A stretch of 64,000 nucleotides of DNA from Streptomyces sp. NBC_01497 (GCF_036250695.1 NZ_CP109427.1:2418001-2482000), one strand, 5' to 3'; counted from the first letter of the stretch, positions 42,701-51,168 are shown. Notes: generated by a model not told the origin, from the sequence alone. Translations and numbers: made by a program.

Positions 42701-43447
42701 GACGCGGCCGAGCAGGCCGACCAGTTGATGAACAAGGCCCAGGAGGAGGCGCTGCGCGTCGCCACCGAGGCCGAGGCCAACGCGGACCTGATGGTCGGCG
42801 CCGCCCGCAAGGAGGCCGAGCGGGTCACGGCGGAGGCCACCATCGAGGGCAACACGAGGGTGGAGCGGGCCCGCGCCGACGCGGACGAACTGCTGGTCGG
42901 GGCGCGCGGGGACGCCGCGGCGCTGCGGGAGCGCGCCGAGGAGGCGCGTGCCCGGGTCGACGCCGAGATCGAGGAGCTGCACGAGCGGGCGAGGAGAGAA
43001 ACCTCCGAGCAGCTGAAGACGGTCGGTGAGCGGGTGGATACTCTGATGAAGGCGGCGAGCGAGCAGCGCGCCGAGGCCGACCACAAGGCCAAGGAGCTGC
43101 TGGCCGAAGCCAATTCGGAGGCGAGCAAGGTCAGGATCGCCGCGGTGAAGAAGGCCGAGGGTCTGCTCAAGGAAGCCGAGCAGAAGAAGGCCGGACTCGT
43201 CCGGGAGGCCGAGCAGCTGCGCGCCGAAGCCGACCGGGACGCCGAGCGGATGGTCTCGGAGGGCAAGCGCGAGCTCGACATCCTGGCGCGCAGACACTCC
43301 GACATCCAGGCCGAGATCTCCCGGGTGCAGGACGTGCTGGAAGCGCTGTCGTTCGAGGCCCCGGGCGCCTCCGGCAAGGACGGCCCCGTCAAGGCGGGGG
43401 CGTCCGCGGGGACAACGCGTTCGAACGGTAAGCCGTCGGACGGCTAG
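39734..43447 (+). CDS. scy: Scy, polar-growth scaffold coiled-coil protein
   Basis: A 1237-residue, almost fully helical coiled-coil protein made of Ala/Glu/Arg-rich repeats such as EAERLRAEA and RRQAEETLERTRTEAERL. Scy gathers DivIVA at hyphal tips and organises the polarisome that sets tip growth and branching in Streptomyces. The N-terminus VRGYERQE, the EKAVQHAEDLGYQVEVLRAK region and the C-terminal EISRVQDVLEALSFEAP match known Scy. The family is known to have a 51-residue coiled-coil repeat. The GTG at 39734 is chosen by similarity to the known start; a TTG at 39680 would add 18 residues. filP follows 125 bp downstream. Confidence 0.95.
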   Translation: MRGYERQESHRADDQLSRIEAEMDRLRTAREKAVQHAEDLGYQVEVLRAKLHEARRNLAMRPSSYDGGDLGYQAEQMLRNAQIQADQLRSDAERELRDARAQTQRILQEHAEHQARLQAELHAEAVQRRQRLDQELAERRQTVESHVNENVAWAEQLRARTESQARRLMEESRSEAERSLSAARAEAARVADEARQRLTADAESARAEAEALLLRARRDAERLLNAASNQAQEATSHAEALRTSTAAESDQARQQAAELGRTAEQRMQAAEERMREARTEADKIVSESKEAAVKRLAGAESQNEQRTRTAKAEIARLVGEATEEAEAAKAEAEQVLADARAEADKLVAEAADKARSAAAEDTAAQLAKAARTADEVLTKASDDAQGTRRKAVEEAERVRREAEAEADRLRAEAAEQADQLKGAAKDDTKEYRAKTVELQEEARRLRGEAEQLRSEAVAEGEQIRGEARREAVQQIEEAAKSAEELLTKARADADELRSGATAESERVRTEAIERATSLRRQAEETLERTRTEAERLLAEGEEQAEATRSAAEEAAGRLRDETERAVETRKSEAAAELTRLQSEAEQRLESAESALTEARAESGRLRREAAEETERLRAENAERIKSLREQAEQEAGRLRDEAAGDASAYRAEAENAAVRMRTEAVTEAERLKTEAQESADRIRREAAAAAERVGTEAAEALSAAQEEALRRRREAEELLESARSEADQERELAREQSEELLAAARKRVEDAQAEAQRLAEEADRGASETVSAAEQTAREVRESVAGLHDQAEQEIAGLRSAAEHAAERTRAEAQEESERVRADAYAERERAGEDANRIRTRAQGESDAAQALAEQTVNEAAAESDRLRTEATVHAQRLRTEASDARAAAEQDASRTRAEARDDANRMRSEAATQADRLVTEATAETERMRAGAAETVGSAQQAAERMRAEAEQVRAEAHAEAERLRSEAQQEADRLLDEARTSAAKRRSDAAEQADQLMNKAQEEALRVATEAEANADLMVGAARKEAERVTAEATIEGNTRVERARADADELLVGARGDAAALRERAEEARARVDAEIEELHERARRETSEQLKTVGERVDTLMKAASEQRAEADHKAKELLAEANSEASKVRIAAVKKAEGLLKEAEQKKAGLVREAEQLRAEADRDAERMVSEGKRELDILARRHSDIQAEISRVQDVLEALSFEAPGASGKDGPVKAGASAGTTRSNGKPSDG

Positions 43448-43505
43448 TCAGGACTGAACCACTCGAAAGGCTGGTCATTCTGCATATCAAAGCTGCATCG
43501 ACGCG

Positions 43506-43532
43506 TTGACACGCCGTAAGCACCCCTAGGAT
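43506..43532 (+). promoter_or_regulatory. Putative filP promoter
   Basis: TTGACA (43506-43511) and TAGGAT (43527-43532) are both near consensus but only 15 bp apart, shorter than the usual 17-18. The start codon is 40 nt further on. It implies that filP is transcribed independently of scy. Confidence 0.5.
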
Positions 43533-43572
43533 TCCCTCTATCACCTCACCGCTCTCTTTCGACAGGAACCCC

Positions 43573-44511
43573 ATGAGCGACACTTCCTCTCCCTTCGGCT
43601 TCGAGCTCGTGCGGCGTGGTTACGACCGCGGTCAGGTGGACGACCGCATTACCAAACTCGTCGCCGACCGGGACAGCGCGCTGTCCCGGATCACCGCTCT
43701 GGAAAAGCGCATCGAGGAGCTCCACCTCGAAACGCAGAACGCCCAGGCACAGGCCACCGACGCCGAGCCGTCGTACGCCGGTCTCGGCGCCCGGGTCGAG
43801 AAGATCCTCCGCCTCGCCGAGGAAGAGGCCAAGGACCTGCGAGAAGAGGCCCGCAGGGCCGCCGAGCAGCACCGCGAGCTCGCCGAGTCGGCGGCTCAGC
43901 AGGTGCGCAACGACGCCGAGGCGTTCGCCGCCGAGCGCAAGTCGAAGGCGGAGGACGAGGGCTCCCGTATCGTCGACAAGGCGAAGAGCGACGCCTCCAC
44001 GCTGCGCAACGACGCCACGAAGGACGCACAGTCCAAGCGTGACGAGGCCGACGCGCTGTTCGAGGAGACCCGCGCCAAGGCCGCCCAGGCGGCCGCGGAC
44101 TTCGAGACGAACCTCGCCAAGCGCCGCGAGCAGTCGGAGCGCGACCTGGCATCGCGTCAGGCGAAGGCGGAGAAGCGCCTGGCGGAGATCGAGCACCGCG
44201 CCGAGCAGCTGCGCCTGGAGGCCGAGAAGCTGCGCACGGACGCGGAGCGCAGGGCGCGCCAGACGGTGGAGACGGCCCAGCGCCAGTCCGAGGACATCGT
44301 CGCCGACGCGAACGCGAAGGCCGACCGGATCCGCAGCGACTCCGAGCGCGAGCTGGCGGCCCTCACCAACCGCCGCGACTCCATCAACGCGCAGCTGACC
44401 AACGTCCGCGAGATGCTGGCGTCGCTGACGGGTGCCGCGGTCGCCGCCGCCGGTTCCCCGGCCGACGACGAGCCGATCTCCCGCGGGGTGCCGGCGCAGC
44501 AGACGCGCTGA
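43573..44511 (+). CDS. filP: FilP, intermediate-filament-like cytoskeletal protein
   Basis: A 312-residue coiled-coil protein. The N-terminal MSDTSSPFGFELVRRGYDRG, then QVDDRITKLVADRDSALSRI, resembles the DivIVA-like start of FilP. A long Ala/Glu/Lys coiled coil spans about 30-285, and the C-terminus is short and disordered. FilP forms filaments that stiffen hyphae and interacts with Scy and DivIVA behind the growing tip. The gene order scy-filP is conserved in Streptomyces. AGGAA lies 6 nt before the ATG. A perfect hairpin with T-run ends the unit. Confidence 0.95.
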   Translation: MSDTSSPFGFELVRRGYDRGQVDDRITKLVADRDSALSRITALEKRIEELHLETQNAQAQATDAEPSYAGLGARVEKILRLAEEEAKDLREEARRAAEQHRELAESAAQQVRNDAEAFAAERKSKAEDEGSRIVDKAKSDASTLRNDATKDAQSKRDEADALFEETRAKAAQAAADFETNLAKRREQSERDLASRQAKAEKRLAEIEHRAEQLRLEAEKLRTDAERRARQTVETAQRQSEDIVADANAKADRIRSDSERELAALTNRRDSINAQLTNVREMLASLTGAAVAAAGSPADDEPISRGVPAQQTR

Positions 44512-44554
44512 CGGCCCGGAGAACCGGACGAGTCCGTTCGGTAACGGTTGTGTC

Positions 44555-44584
44555 AGCCCCCCGCCACTCAGGTGGCGGGGGGCT
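44555..44584 (+). terminator. filP terminator
   Basis: AGCCCCCCGCCAC (44555-44567) pairs exactly with 44572-44584 around the loop TCAG and is followed by TT. This is a textbook intrinsic terminator, and the -10 element of the next gene lies only 12 bp downstream. Confidence 0.85.
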
Positions 44585-44595
44585 TTGCGCGCGCC

Positions 44596-44601
44596 TAGGT
44601 T
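44596..44601 (+). promoter_or_regulatory. -10 element of the first ABC transporter operon
   Basis: TAGGTT lies 7 nt before the ATG at 44609, so a leaderless mRNA is predicted. The matching -35 region falls inside the filP terminator stem. Confidence 0.5.
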
Positions 44602-44608
44602 GGGCCAC

Positions 44609-45733
44609 ATGATCGAGGTCGAGGGGCTCACCAAACGCTACGGCCGCAAACTGGCGGTCGATCATCTTTCGTTCCAGGTAAGGCCGGGCGTGGTGACCGG
44701 TTTTCTGGGGCCCAACGGCGCGGGCAAGTCGACCACCATGCGGATGATGCTGGACCTCGACAACCCGACCAGCGGCTCGGTCCGTATCGACGGCAGGAAG
44801 TACCACGAGCTGACCGACCCGCTGAAGCACATCGGGGCGTTGCTCGAAGCGAAGGCGATGCACGGCGGCCGCACCGCGTACAACAACCTGCTGTGTCTCG
44901 CGCAGAGCAACCGCATCCCGCGCCGGCGGGTCGACGAGGTCCTCGACATGGTCGGGCTGACGGCGGTCGCCAAGCGCAAGTCGAAGGGCTTCTCGCTCGG
45001 CATGGGCCAGCGGCTCGGTATCGCGTCGGCCCTGCTCGGCAACCCCGAGATCCTGATGTTCGACGAACCCGTCAACGGCCTGGACCCGGAGGGCATCCAC
45101 TGGATCCGCACGCTGATGAAGGCTCTGGCCGCCGAGGGCCGCACGATCTTCGTGTCGAGTCACCTGATGAGTGAGATGGCGCTGACCGCGGACCACCTCA
45201 TCGTGATCGGTCAGGGCCGGCTGCTGGCGAACACGTCGATGGCCGACTTCATCCACCAGAACTCGCGCAGTTTCGCCCGCGTCCGCACTCCTCAGCCGGA
45301 GCAGCTGCGGGACGCGCTGCGCGAGGCGGGGATCGCGGCGGCCGAGGTGGACGGCGGGGCGTTCGAGGTCGACGGGGCGGAGACCGAGGCGCTCGGCGAG
45401 CTGGCGGCCACGCACCGGATCACGCTGCACGAACTGAGCGCCCAGCGGGCCTCCCTGGAGGAGGCGTTCATGCAGATGACGGCGGATTCGGTGGAGTACC
45501 ACGCCCACGCGGGCCCCGGCGAGAGGATTGCCCCGGGGCAGGTCCAGGCCGGGCAGGTCCCGCCGGACCGGGTTCCCGCCGGTCAGGCGGCGCCGGGAGG
45601 GGTTCCCGCCGGCCAGGCCCCCGGGGCCGGGCAGGGCCGGGGACCTGGTGAGGGCACCCAGCCCCCCGCGGAGCCCGGGACCTGGGGACAGGACTGGGAC
45701 CAGAGCCGAGACCAGCGCAACAAGGGAGTCTGA
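44609..45733 (+). CDS. ABC transporter ATP-binding protein (first pair)
   Basis: A 374-residue ABC ATPase of the DrrA-like drug-export type. Walker A is GPNGAGKST, the Q-loop region and signature read SKGFSLGMGQRLGIASALLG, Walker B is ILMFDEPVNGLDPEG and the switch His is in SSHLMSE. After the NTPase core comes a C-terminal domain ending ASLEEAFMQMTADSVEY, then a ~70-residue Gly/Pro/Gln tail with repeats of VPAGQA. Its permease partner starts 3 bp after its stop. Substrate unknown. Confidence 0.92.
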   Translation: MIEVEGLTKRYGRKLAVDHLSFQVRPGVVTGFLGPNGAGKSTTMRMMLDLDNPTSGSVRIDGRKYHELTDPLKHIGALLEAKAMHGGRTAYNNLLCLAQSNRIPRRRVDEVLDMVGLTAVAKRKSKGFSLGMGQRLGIASALLGNPEILMFDEPVNGLDPEGIHWIRTLMKALAAEGRTIFVSSHLMSEMALTADHLIVIGQGRLLANTSMADFIHQNSRSFARVRTPQPEQLRDALREAGIAAAEVDGGAFEVDGAETEALGELAATHRITLHELSAQRASLEEAFMQMTADSVEYHAHAGPGERIAPGQVQAGQVPPDRVPAGQAAPGGVPAGQAPGAGQGRGPGEGTQPPAEPGTWGQDWDQSRDQRNKGV

Positions 45734-45736
45734 ACG

Positions 45737-46489
45737 ATGTCTTCGGTACCGGCCGTCCTGGAGTCCGAGTGGACCAAGATCCGCACGGTCTCCTCCACCA
45801 CGTGGACACTCGTTCTGGCCTTCGTCGTGACCGCCGGCTTCGGCGCCGTGGCGACCACGCTGGTCAACCCGGGGGACCACTTCGACCCGACGTTCATCAG
45901 TTTCTCCGGCATGACGCTCGGCCAGTTGGCCATGGTCGTGTTCGGGGTGCTCGTCGTCGGCTCCGAGTACAGCTCGGGCATGATCCGCACGTCGCTCGCG
46001 GCGGTCCCGCGCCGCGCCACCTTCCTCTTCGGCAAGATCGGCGTGGCGGGCCTGCTCGCGCTGGTGGTCGGCCTCATCACCGGCTTCGTCACGTTCTTCC
46101 TCGGCCAGGCACTGCTGGGTGACGACGGGACGACCCTCGGGGCGCCGAACGTGCTGCGCGCCGTGGTCGGCAGCGGTCTGTACATGTGCCTGATCGCGGT
46201 CTTCTCGATGGGCGTCACGACCATGCTGCGCAGCTCGATGCTGTCGCTCGGGATCCTGATGCCGTTCTTCTTCCTGGTCTCGAACATCCTCTCGGTGGTG
46301 CCGAAGGCCAAGGACGTCGCGCGGTACTTCCCCGACCAGGCCGGCTCCAAGATCCTCCAGGTGGTGCCGGACGCCGCGGGCGGCAACGACGCACCGTACG
46401 GGCCCTGGGCCGGGTTCGCGATCATGGCGCTCTGGGTCGTCGCCGCGCTCGTCGGCGGTTACCTGGTGCTGCGCAAGCGCGACGCGTGA
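45737..46489 (+). CDS. ABC transporter permease (first pair)
   Basis: A 250-residue ABC-2 type permease with about six membrane spans. It begins with the common VLESEWTKIRTVSSTTWTL, an amphipathic lead-in shared with the second pair's permease, and ends GGYLVLRKRDA. It lies 3 bp after the ATPase gene, so the pair is an operon. It probably exports a small molecule or lipid-linked compound. A hairpin follows. Confidence 0.88.
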   Translation: MSSVPAVLESEWTKIRTVSSTTWTLVLAFVVTAGFGAVATTLVNPGDHFDPTFISFSGMTLGQLAMVVFGVLVVGSEYSSGMIRTSLAAVPRRATFLFGKIGVAGLLALVVGLITGFVTFFLGQALLGDDGTTLGAPNVLRAVVGSGLYMCLIAVFSMGVTTMLRSSMLSLGILMPFFFLVSNILSVVPKAKDVARYFPDQAGSKILQVVPDAAGGNDAPYGPWAGFAIMALWVVAALVGGYLVLRKRDA

Positions 46490-46497
46490 GCGGGGTT

Positions 46498-46521
46498 CGC
46501 CGGGCGGGGGCCCGCCCGGCG
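46498..46521 (+). terminator. Hairpin after the first ABC pair
   Basis: CGCCGGGCGGG (46498-46508) and CCCGCCCGGCG (46511-46521) are exact inverted repeats with a 2-nt centre, 9 bp past the permease stop. Confidence 0.65.
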
Positions 46522-46720
46522 CCCGGACCCCGCGGACCGGGCTCCGCCGCCGGCCGCCTGCCGGGCCGCGCCCGGTGCGGTGGTGAGGTCCGGCGGTGAG
46601 GTCCGGCCGCGACCTCCCGTACCCACCCTTGGCCTCTGCCTTCGCGGTGCGGATATCCTCTCTGTTCCAAGGCCCCGCCCGCCGATGAGGCAGGGACCCG
46701 ACCCGTCGATGGGGCTGGAG

Positions 46721-47869
46721 ATGATCGAGGCAGTCCACCTGACCAAGCGCTTCGGTGCCAAGACCGCGGTGGACGATCTGTCGTTCCAGGTACGCCCCGG
46801 CCATGTCACCGGGTTCCTCGGTCCCAACGGCTCCGGCAAGTCCACGACCATGCGCATGATCGTGGGACTCGACCGGCCGACCAGCGGTGTCGTCACCGTG
46901 GGCGGGCAGCCCTTCCGGCAGACGCCGAACGCGCCCCGCGAGCTCGGGGCGCTGCTCGACGCCAAGTCCGTGCACGGCGGCCGGAGCGCCCGCAGCCATC
47001 TCCTCGCGCTCGCCCAGCTCTCCGGCATCCCCGCCTCGCGCGTCGAGGAGGTGCTCGGCGTCGTCGGGCTGCGGGACGTGGCCGGCAAGCGGTCCAAGGG
47101 GTTCTCGCTGGGCATGGGGCAGCGGCTCGGCATCGCCGCCGCGCTGCTCGGCGACCCGGAGGTGCTGCTGTTCGACGAGCCCGTCAACGGTCTCGACCCG
47201 GAGGGCATCTACTGGGTCCGCACGCTGATGAGACGGCTGGCGTCCGAGGGCCGCACCGTCCTCGTCTCGTCGCACCTGATGAGCGAGATGGCCGTCACCG
47301 CGGACCATCTGATCGTGATCGGCCGGGGCCGGCTGCTCGCCGACATGAGCGTCCGCGAGTTCATCTCGCGCAACTCGTCCGGCTTCGCGCGGGTACGGGT
47401 CGCCGACGACGACCACGGGCAGCGGGAGCGGCTCGCCGCCGTGCTCGGCGACGCGGGCGGCGGGACGCTGTCCGAGCCGGACGGGGCGCTGCGGGTGACG
47501 GGGCTGCCGCTCCCCCGGGTCAGCGACCTCGCGCACAAGGCCGACATCCGGCTGTGGGAGCTCTCCCCGCACCACGCCTCGCTGGAGGAGGCCTACATGC
47601 GGATGACGCAGGCCACGGTCGACTACCGCTCCACGGACGACGAGCTGGCCGGCTTCGAGCAGGAGGAGCCCGGCTACGAGCCACCCGCCGTGCCCGACGT
47701 GCCGCAGCAGGGCTGGTACGTGCCGCCCGCGGAGGACCCCCGGTTCGCGCACCACCGGGATCCGCGGTTCCGCCACGACCAGGATCCGGCGCCCGGCGAC
47801 GTTCGCGACGACTCCGGCTCCGGCCGCACCACGGACTCCGCCCCCGCCCCGGACAAGGACGCACGATGA
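46721..47869 (+). CDS. ABC transporter ATP-binding protein (second pair)
   Basis: A 382-residue paralogue of the first ATPase: MIEAVHLTKRFG, GPNGSGKST, SKGFSLGMGQRLGIAAALLG, LLFDEPVNGLDPEG and SSHLMSEMAVTADHLIVIG are almost the same. The C-terminal ~75 residues are an unrelated disordered, His/Asp/Pro-rich tail (EDPRFAHHRDPRFRHDQDP). The ATG at 46721 gives the N-terminus that aligns with the first pair; ATGs at 46709 and 46685 are possible. Its stop overlaps the permease start (ATGA). The pair most likely arose by tandem duplication. Confidence 0.9.
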   Translation: MIEAVHLTKRFGAKTAVDDLSFQVRPGHVTGFLGPNGSGKSTTMRMIVGLDRPTSGVVTVGGQPFRQTPNAPRELGALLDAKSVHGGRSARSHLLALAQLSGIPASRVEEVLGVVGLRDVAGKRSKGFSLGMGQRLGIAAALLGDPEVLLFDEPVNGLDPEGIYWVRTLMRRLASEGRTVLVSSHLMSEMAVTADHLIVIGRGRLLADMSVREFISRNSSGFARVRVADDDHGQRERLAAVLGDAGGGTLSEPDGALRVTGLPLPRVSDLAHKADIRLWELSPHHASLEEAYMRMTQATVDYRSTDDELAGFEQEEPGYEPPAVPDVPQQGWYVPPAEDPRFAHHRDPRFRHDQDPAPGDVRDDSGSGRTTDSAPAPDKDAR

Positions 47870-48729
47870 CCGCCCCGTACCCGAGCGGCGCCGCAGGACA
47901 GGACCTCGACCCCAGTACTGGGCGCGGCGGCTATGTGTCGCCGATCCCGGTGCGCAGGGCCCACCTGGGAGACGCCGTCGTCGCCGAGTGGACCAAGATC
48001 CGGACGGTGCGGTCCACGGTGTGGACGCTCGGCGGCCTGATCGTGCTGGTCCTCGGTACCGGGCTGCTGATCGCGTGGGGCGTGACCGCGACATCGGTGG
48101 GCGGCACCCGGAGCCCCGGCACGGCGCTGTCCTTCGGGTTCTTCGGCGTGCTTCCCGGCACGATGTGCGTGATCACGCTCGGAGTGCTGACGTTCTCCAG
48201 CGAGTTCAGCACCGGGCTGATCCGTGCGACGCTGACCGCCTGTCCGAGCCGGGCGCGGGTGCTGACCGCGAAGGCCACGGTGTACTTCTCGCTGGTCTTC
48301 ACGCTGATGCTGGGGCTCACCCTGATCACGTCCGTGCTCCAGGTGGTGATCCTCGACACGGCGAGCCCGACGGGCGCCCAGTGGGTCTCCGCGACGCTCG
48401 GAGTGAGCCTGTACATGGCGTTGCTGGGCGTCCTGTCGCAGGCGCTCGGCGCGCTGGTCAAGCACGCGGTTGGTGCCATCACGGCGATGCTGGGCGTGCT
48501 GCTGCTGCCGCTGGTCCTCTCGCTGTTCCTGATCACACCCCTGGAGAAGGTGAGCAGTGCGCTGCTGACGTACTCGATCCCGAGCCAGCTGGCGTCCTTC
48601 TACCCGAGCCTCGGCGGGATCGCGTCGGGCCCGGCGCCCACCGGCTGGGTCTCGCTGTGGATCCTGCTCGGTGTGACGGCGGTGGCGATGGGCGGCGCGT
48701 ACGCGACGCTGGAGCGGCGCGACGCCTGA
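47866..48729 (+). CDS. ABC transporter permease (second pair)
   Basis: A 287-residue ABC-2 type permease, about six membrane spans, with a ~35-residue cytosolic N-terminal extension before VVAEWTKIRTVRSTVWTLGG, the block shared with the first permease (SEWTKIRTVSSTTWTL). It ends GGAYATLERRDA. It is translationally coupled to its ATPase. Substrate unknown; drug or envelope-component export is likely from the family. Confidence 0.88.
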   Translation: MTAPYPSGAAGQDLDPSTGRGGYVSPIPVRRAHLGDAVVAEWTKIRTVRSTVWTLGGLIVLVLGTGLLIAWGVTATSVGGTRSPGTALSFGFFGVLPGTMCVITLGVLTFSSEFSTGLIRATLTACPSRARVLTAKATVYFSLVFTLMLGLTLITSVLQVVILDTASPTGAQWVSATLGVSLYMALLGVLSQALGALVKHAVGAITAMLGVLLLPLVLSLFLITPLEKVSSALLTYSIPSQLASFYPSLGGIASGPAPTGWVSLWILLGVTAVAMGGAYATLERRDA

Positions 48730-48759
48730 CACGTACCGCCCGGGGTGCGCGGTCATCGG

Positions 48760-48798
48760 GGCCGGCCGCGCCGCGAGCGGCCCGGGGGCGCGCCGGCC
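48760..48798. terminator. Weak hairpin between convergent genes
   Basis: GGCCGGC (48760-48766) pairs with GCCGGCC (48792-48798) in a 78-bp convergent gap. Low confidence because the loop is long. Confidence 0.3.
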
Positions 48799-48807
48799 TT
48801 CGCCGTC

Positions 48808-49140
48808 TCAGTACCGCGGGGCGTTGCGGGAGCGCTGGACGCGGGCCCCGCGCCGGTCCTTCGCGTTCCAGCACGCCTGGTGCCAGTGGCGCCTGTCCTC
48901 CACACCGCCGTACTCGGGCCAGGCCACGACGTGCGGCGCATGCGAGGGGATCTCCTGGTCGCAGCCGGGGCAGCGGTAGCGCTTGCCCGCCGCGCTCGCG
49001 CCCGCCACGTGCCGCACCGACCACTCCTCGCCCTGCCAGGACTCGGTGCGCTGGAAGCCGCCGTATCGCGCGCCGGGATCGCCGACGTCCTGGCCGGTCG
49101 CTTTCTCGCCGCCTCGGGGGCGGTTGCGGCGCGGGGACAT
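48808..49140 (-). CDS. Small zinc-finger-like protein conserved in actinomycetes
   Basis: A 110-residue basic protein. The N-terminal third is polar and disordered (MSPRRNRPRGGEKATGQDV). A conserved block ARYGGFQRTESWQGEEWSVR follows, then a putative zinc-binding region: YRCPGCDQEIPSHAPHVVAW with a CxxC pair, and HWHQACWNAKDRR with His and Cys ligands. This layout suggests an HNH-like or treble-clef zinc fold, but no nuclease residues are certain. It is often annotated as ATP/GTP-binding without basis. It is convergent with the second ABC permease. Function unknown. Confidence 0.75.
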   Translation of the reverse strand: MSPRRNRPRGGEKATGQDVGDPGARYGGFQRTESWQGEEWSVRHVAGASAAGKRYRCPGCDQEIPSHAPHVVAWPEYGGVEDRRHWHQACWNAKDRRGARVQRSRNAPRY

Positions 49141-49361
49141 GACACACCTCACGGGGCAGACGGCAGGGCTGCCTTCCAGCGTAAGGCCCGCGTGGCCGGG
49201 GGCCCTACGGGCGCATGCCCGGTCGGCGGCCGGAATCCGCCACGCGCAAGGGGCAATTACCGGACAATCGCAAGATCTTGGTCCGTAGCCGTGCCTTTGG
49301 CACGTGTCAGGCGTTACTGCCGGAGAGGGGAGTCGCGTCGGCCGCGAGGAGGCAGAAGGCG

Positions 49362-50405
49362 ATGCGTGTGCGGAATGCGACGCGTACGAGGACACGTCTG
49401 GGGACATTCGTGCTGGCAGCACAGTTCCCGGGACAGGGCCAGGGCGAGGCGCTGCACCGCGCGGTGCGCACCGCGCAGGCCGTGGAGAGCGCCGGGCTCG
49501 ACGAGGTGTGGCTGGCCGAGCACCACTTCGTGCCGTACGGGGTGTGCCCGTCGGCGGTGACCCTGGCCGGGCTGCTGCTCGGAAGGACCCGGCGCATCCG
49601 GGTGGGCACCGCGATCAGTGTGTTGCCGAACACCCATCCGGTGACACTCGGCGAGCAGACCGCGCTGCTGCACATACTCTCCGACGGCCGGTTCTCCCTC
49701 GGCGTGGGCCGGGGCGGGCCCTGGGTCGATCTGGAGGTGTTCGGGGCGGGACTCGCGGCCTTCGAACGGGACTTCCCCGAATCGCTCGACCTGCTGCTGC
49801 GATGGCTGCGGGAACCGCGCGTCGACGCGCTCGGGCCGCGGTACACGTTCCGCGAGGTGCCCGTGGTGCCCCGTCCCGACGAACTGCTGGACGTGCCGGG
49901 CCCCGAGGTCGTCGTGGCCTGCACCTCTCCGAGGACCGTACGGCTGGCGGGCGAGCGCGGCCTGCCGATGCTGCTCGGGATGCACGCGGACGACGAGGAG
50001 AAGGCCGCGATGGTCGCCCTGTGGCGCACGCACGCACTGGCGGCCGGCCACGACCCGCAGGGAGCCCATGTGTCGGTGGGGGTCGCCCAGGTCGCGGACG
50101 ACCGCGCCGAGGCCGCGGAGGCGCTGATCAAGGCCATGCCGGGCTGGCTGCGGCAGGGACTGGGCGCGCACGTCACCGTGGACGGCAGGGCCCGCTCGAT
50201 GCGGGACCCGGTGGACTACACCGAGCGGCTGTGCTCCCTGCATCCGGTCGGGCCGCCGCGGCTCGCCGTCGACCGGCTGGCGGCGACGTCGGAGCGTACG
50301 GGCATCACGCGCTTCGCGCTCCTCGTGGAGGGGTCGGGGGACCTGGCCTCGACGGAGGAGAACGTACGACGGCTGGGCGCCGAAGTCCTGCCGCATCTGG
50401 CGTAG
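49362..50405 (+). CDS. LLM-class flavin-dependent oxidoreductase (bacterial luciferase-like)
   Basis: A 347-residue F420/FMN-type luciferase-like monooxygenase with a TIM-barrel fold. Typical segments are GTFVLAAQFPGQ, ESAGLDEVWLAEHHFVPYG, TRRIRVGTAISVLPNTHPV, EQTALLHILSDGRFSLGVGR and VACTSPRTVRLAGERGLPML. The substrate cannot be predicted. GAGGAGG lies 9 nt upstream of the ATG. It is a single-gene unit: a zinc-finger-like gene is divergent to the left, and a long hairpin separates it from the convergent SCO5389-like gene. Confidence 0.88.
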   Translation: MRVRNATRTRTRLGTFVLAAQFPGQGQGEALHRAVRTAQAVESAGLDEVWLAEHHFVPYGVCPSAVTLAGLLLGRTRRIRVGTAISVLPNTHPVTLGEQTALLHILSDGRFSLGVGRGGPWVDLEVFGAGLAAFERDFPESLDLLLRWLREPRVDALGPRYTFREVPVVPRPDELLDVPGPEVVVACTSPRTVRLAGERGLPMLLGMHADDEEKAAMVALWRTHALAAGHDPQGAHVSVGVAQVADDRAEAAEALIKAMPGWLRQGLGAHVTVDGRARSMRDPVDYTERLCSLHPVGPPRLAVDRLAATSERTGITRFALLVEGSGDLASTEENVRRLGAEVLPHLA

Positions 50406-50511
50406 CGCACTCGGGGTGGCCGAATGTCGCGGGTGAGCGCCGGCGTGTGCGCCCGGCGCGGGCCGGAGCGAGCGCGCCGGCGGGTGCTACGCCACGCCCC
50501 GAGGGCACGGA

Positions 50512-50558
50512 CGCCGCCGTTCCGCACCGATCACCCCCGTCGGTGCGGAACGGCGGCG
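50512..50558. terminator. Bidirectional hairpin, 19-bp perfect stem
   Basis: CGCCGCCGTTCCGCACCGA (50512-50530) and its exact complement (50540-50558) enclose a 9-nt loop between two convergent genes. Confidence 0.85.
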
Positions 50559-50575
50559 GCGCGGCGGCGATCCCG

Positions 50576-50968
50576 TCAGCAGTCCCGGAGTTCGGGCGAC
50601 TGGTTGAGCAGCTGGGCCCGCACGGACGTGAAGCGCGTGAGGCGCGCGTCGGACGCCTCGTCGAGCGGGAACACGGCCACACGGTGGCAGTTCTGGAAGG
50701 CGAGACGCACTCCGAAGTGGCGCTGGAGCGCCCCCCGTATGGCATCGCTGGCGAGCGCGCGCAGCAGCTGACCACGGGCGTACTCGTCCGGCGGCGGCGT
50801 CTGGTTGTCGGCGAACGGGCCGCCGTCGACCTTCAGCTGGGCCACCAGGGAACTGATCATCTCCCACGCGTAGGGCAGGGAGGTCCGGACGCAGTCGACG
50901 AAGTCGGCTTCGTCGACCTCGCCTCGCTCGGCCTGCTCCAAGAGCGCCGGTGAGACGTCGAGCGACAT
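50576..50968 (-). CDS. SCO5389-like conserved actinomycete protein
   Basis: A 130-residue soluble, mostly helical protein starting [20 protein letters not shown]. It contains [20 protein letters not shown] and [20 protein letters not shown] and ends LRDC. Close relatives are known only as an actinomycete family of unknown function, usually next to nucS as here (divergent). No catalytic motif is visible. Three cysteines (VDCV, QNCH, RDC) are conspicuous for so small a protein. Confidence 0.78.
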   Translation of the reverse strand: MSLDVSPALLEQAERGEVDEADFVDCVRTSLPYAWEMISSLVAQLKVDGGPFADNQTPPPDEYARGQLLRALASDAIRGALQRHFGVRLAFQNCHRVAVFPLDEASDARLTRFTSVRAQLLNQSPELRDC

Positions 50969-51168
50969 GGGGTTCTCCTCTCGCGACCCCGCGACCGGGG
51001 TCTTACGGGCAGGGAAGGGGGAGGGGTGGCGACGCAGCGTGCACGCGCGACAACCTCCTGCTTACACGTTAGGCGTGCGGCCAGAAGGGCACCAGGCAGA
51101 TGGGAGCACAACCGGCCACAACCGAACGGGGCTTGTGGGGCGAATCGCGTACTGCGACGCCTGTCGAG

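Noticed and set aside
39695..43297. 1200-codon minus-strand frame opposite scy
   Set aside because: Its Leu/Gly/Arg-rich translation is the mirror of the Ala/Glu/Arg repeats of scy. There is no domain, no start signal, and Scy is a known protein.
44384..48094. 1236-codon minus-strand frame opposite the ABC genes
   Set aside because: Shadow of two complete ABC ATPase-permease pairs with intact motifs.
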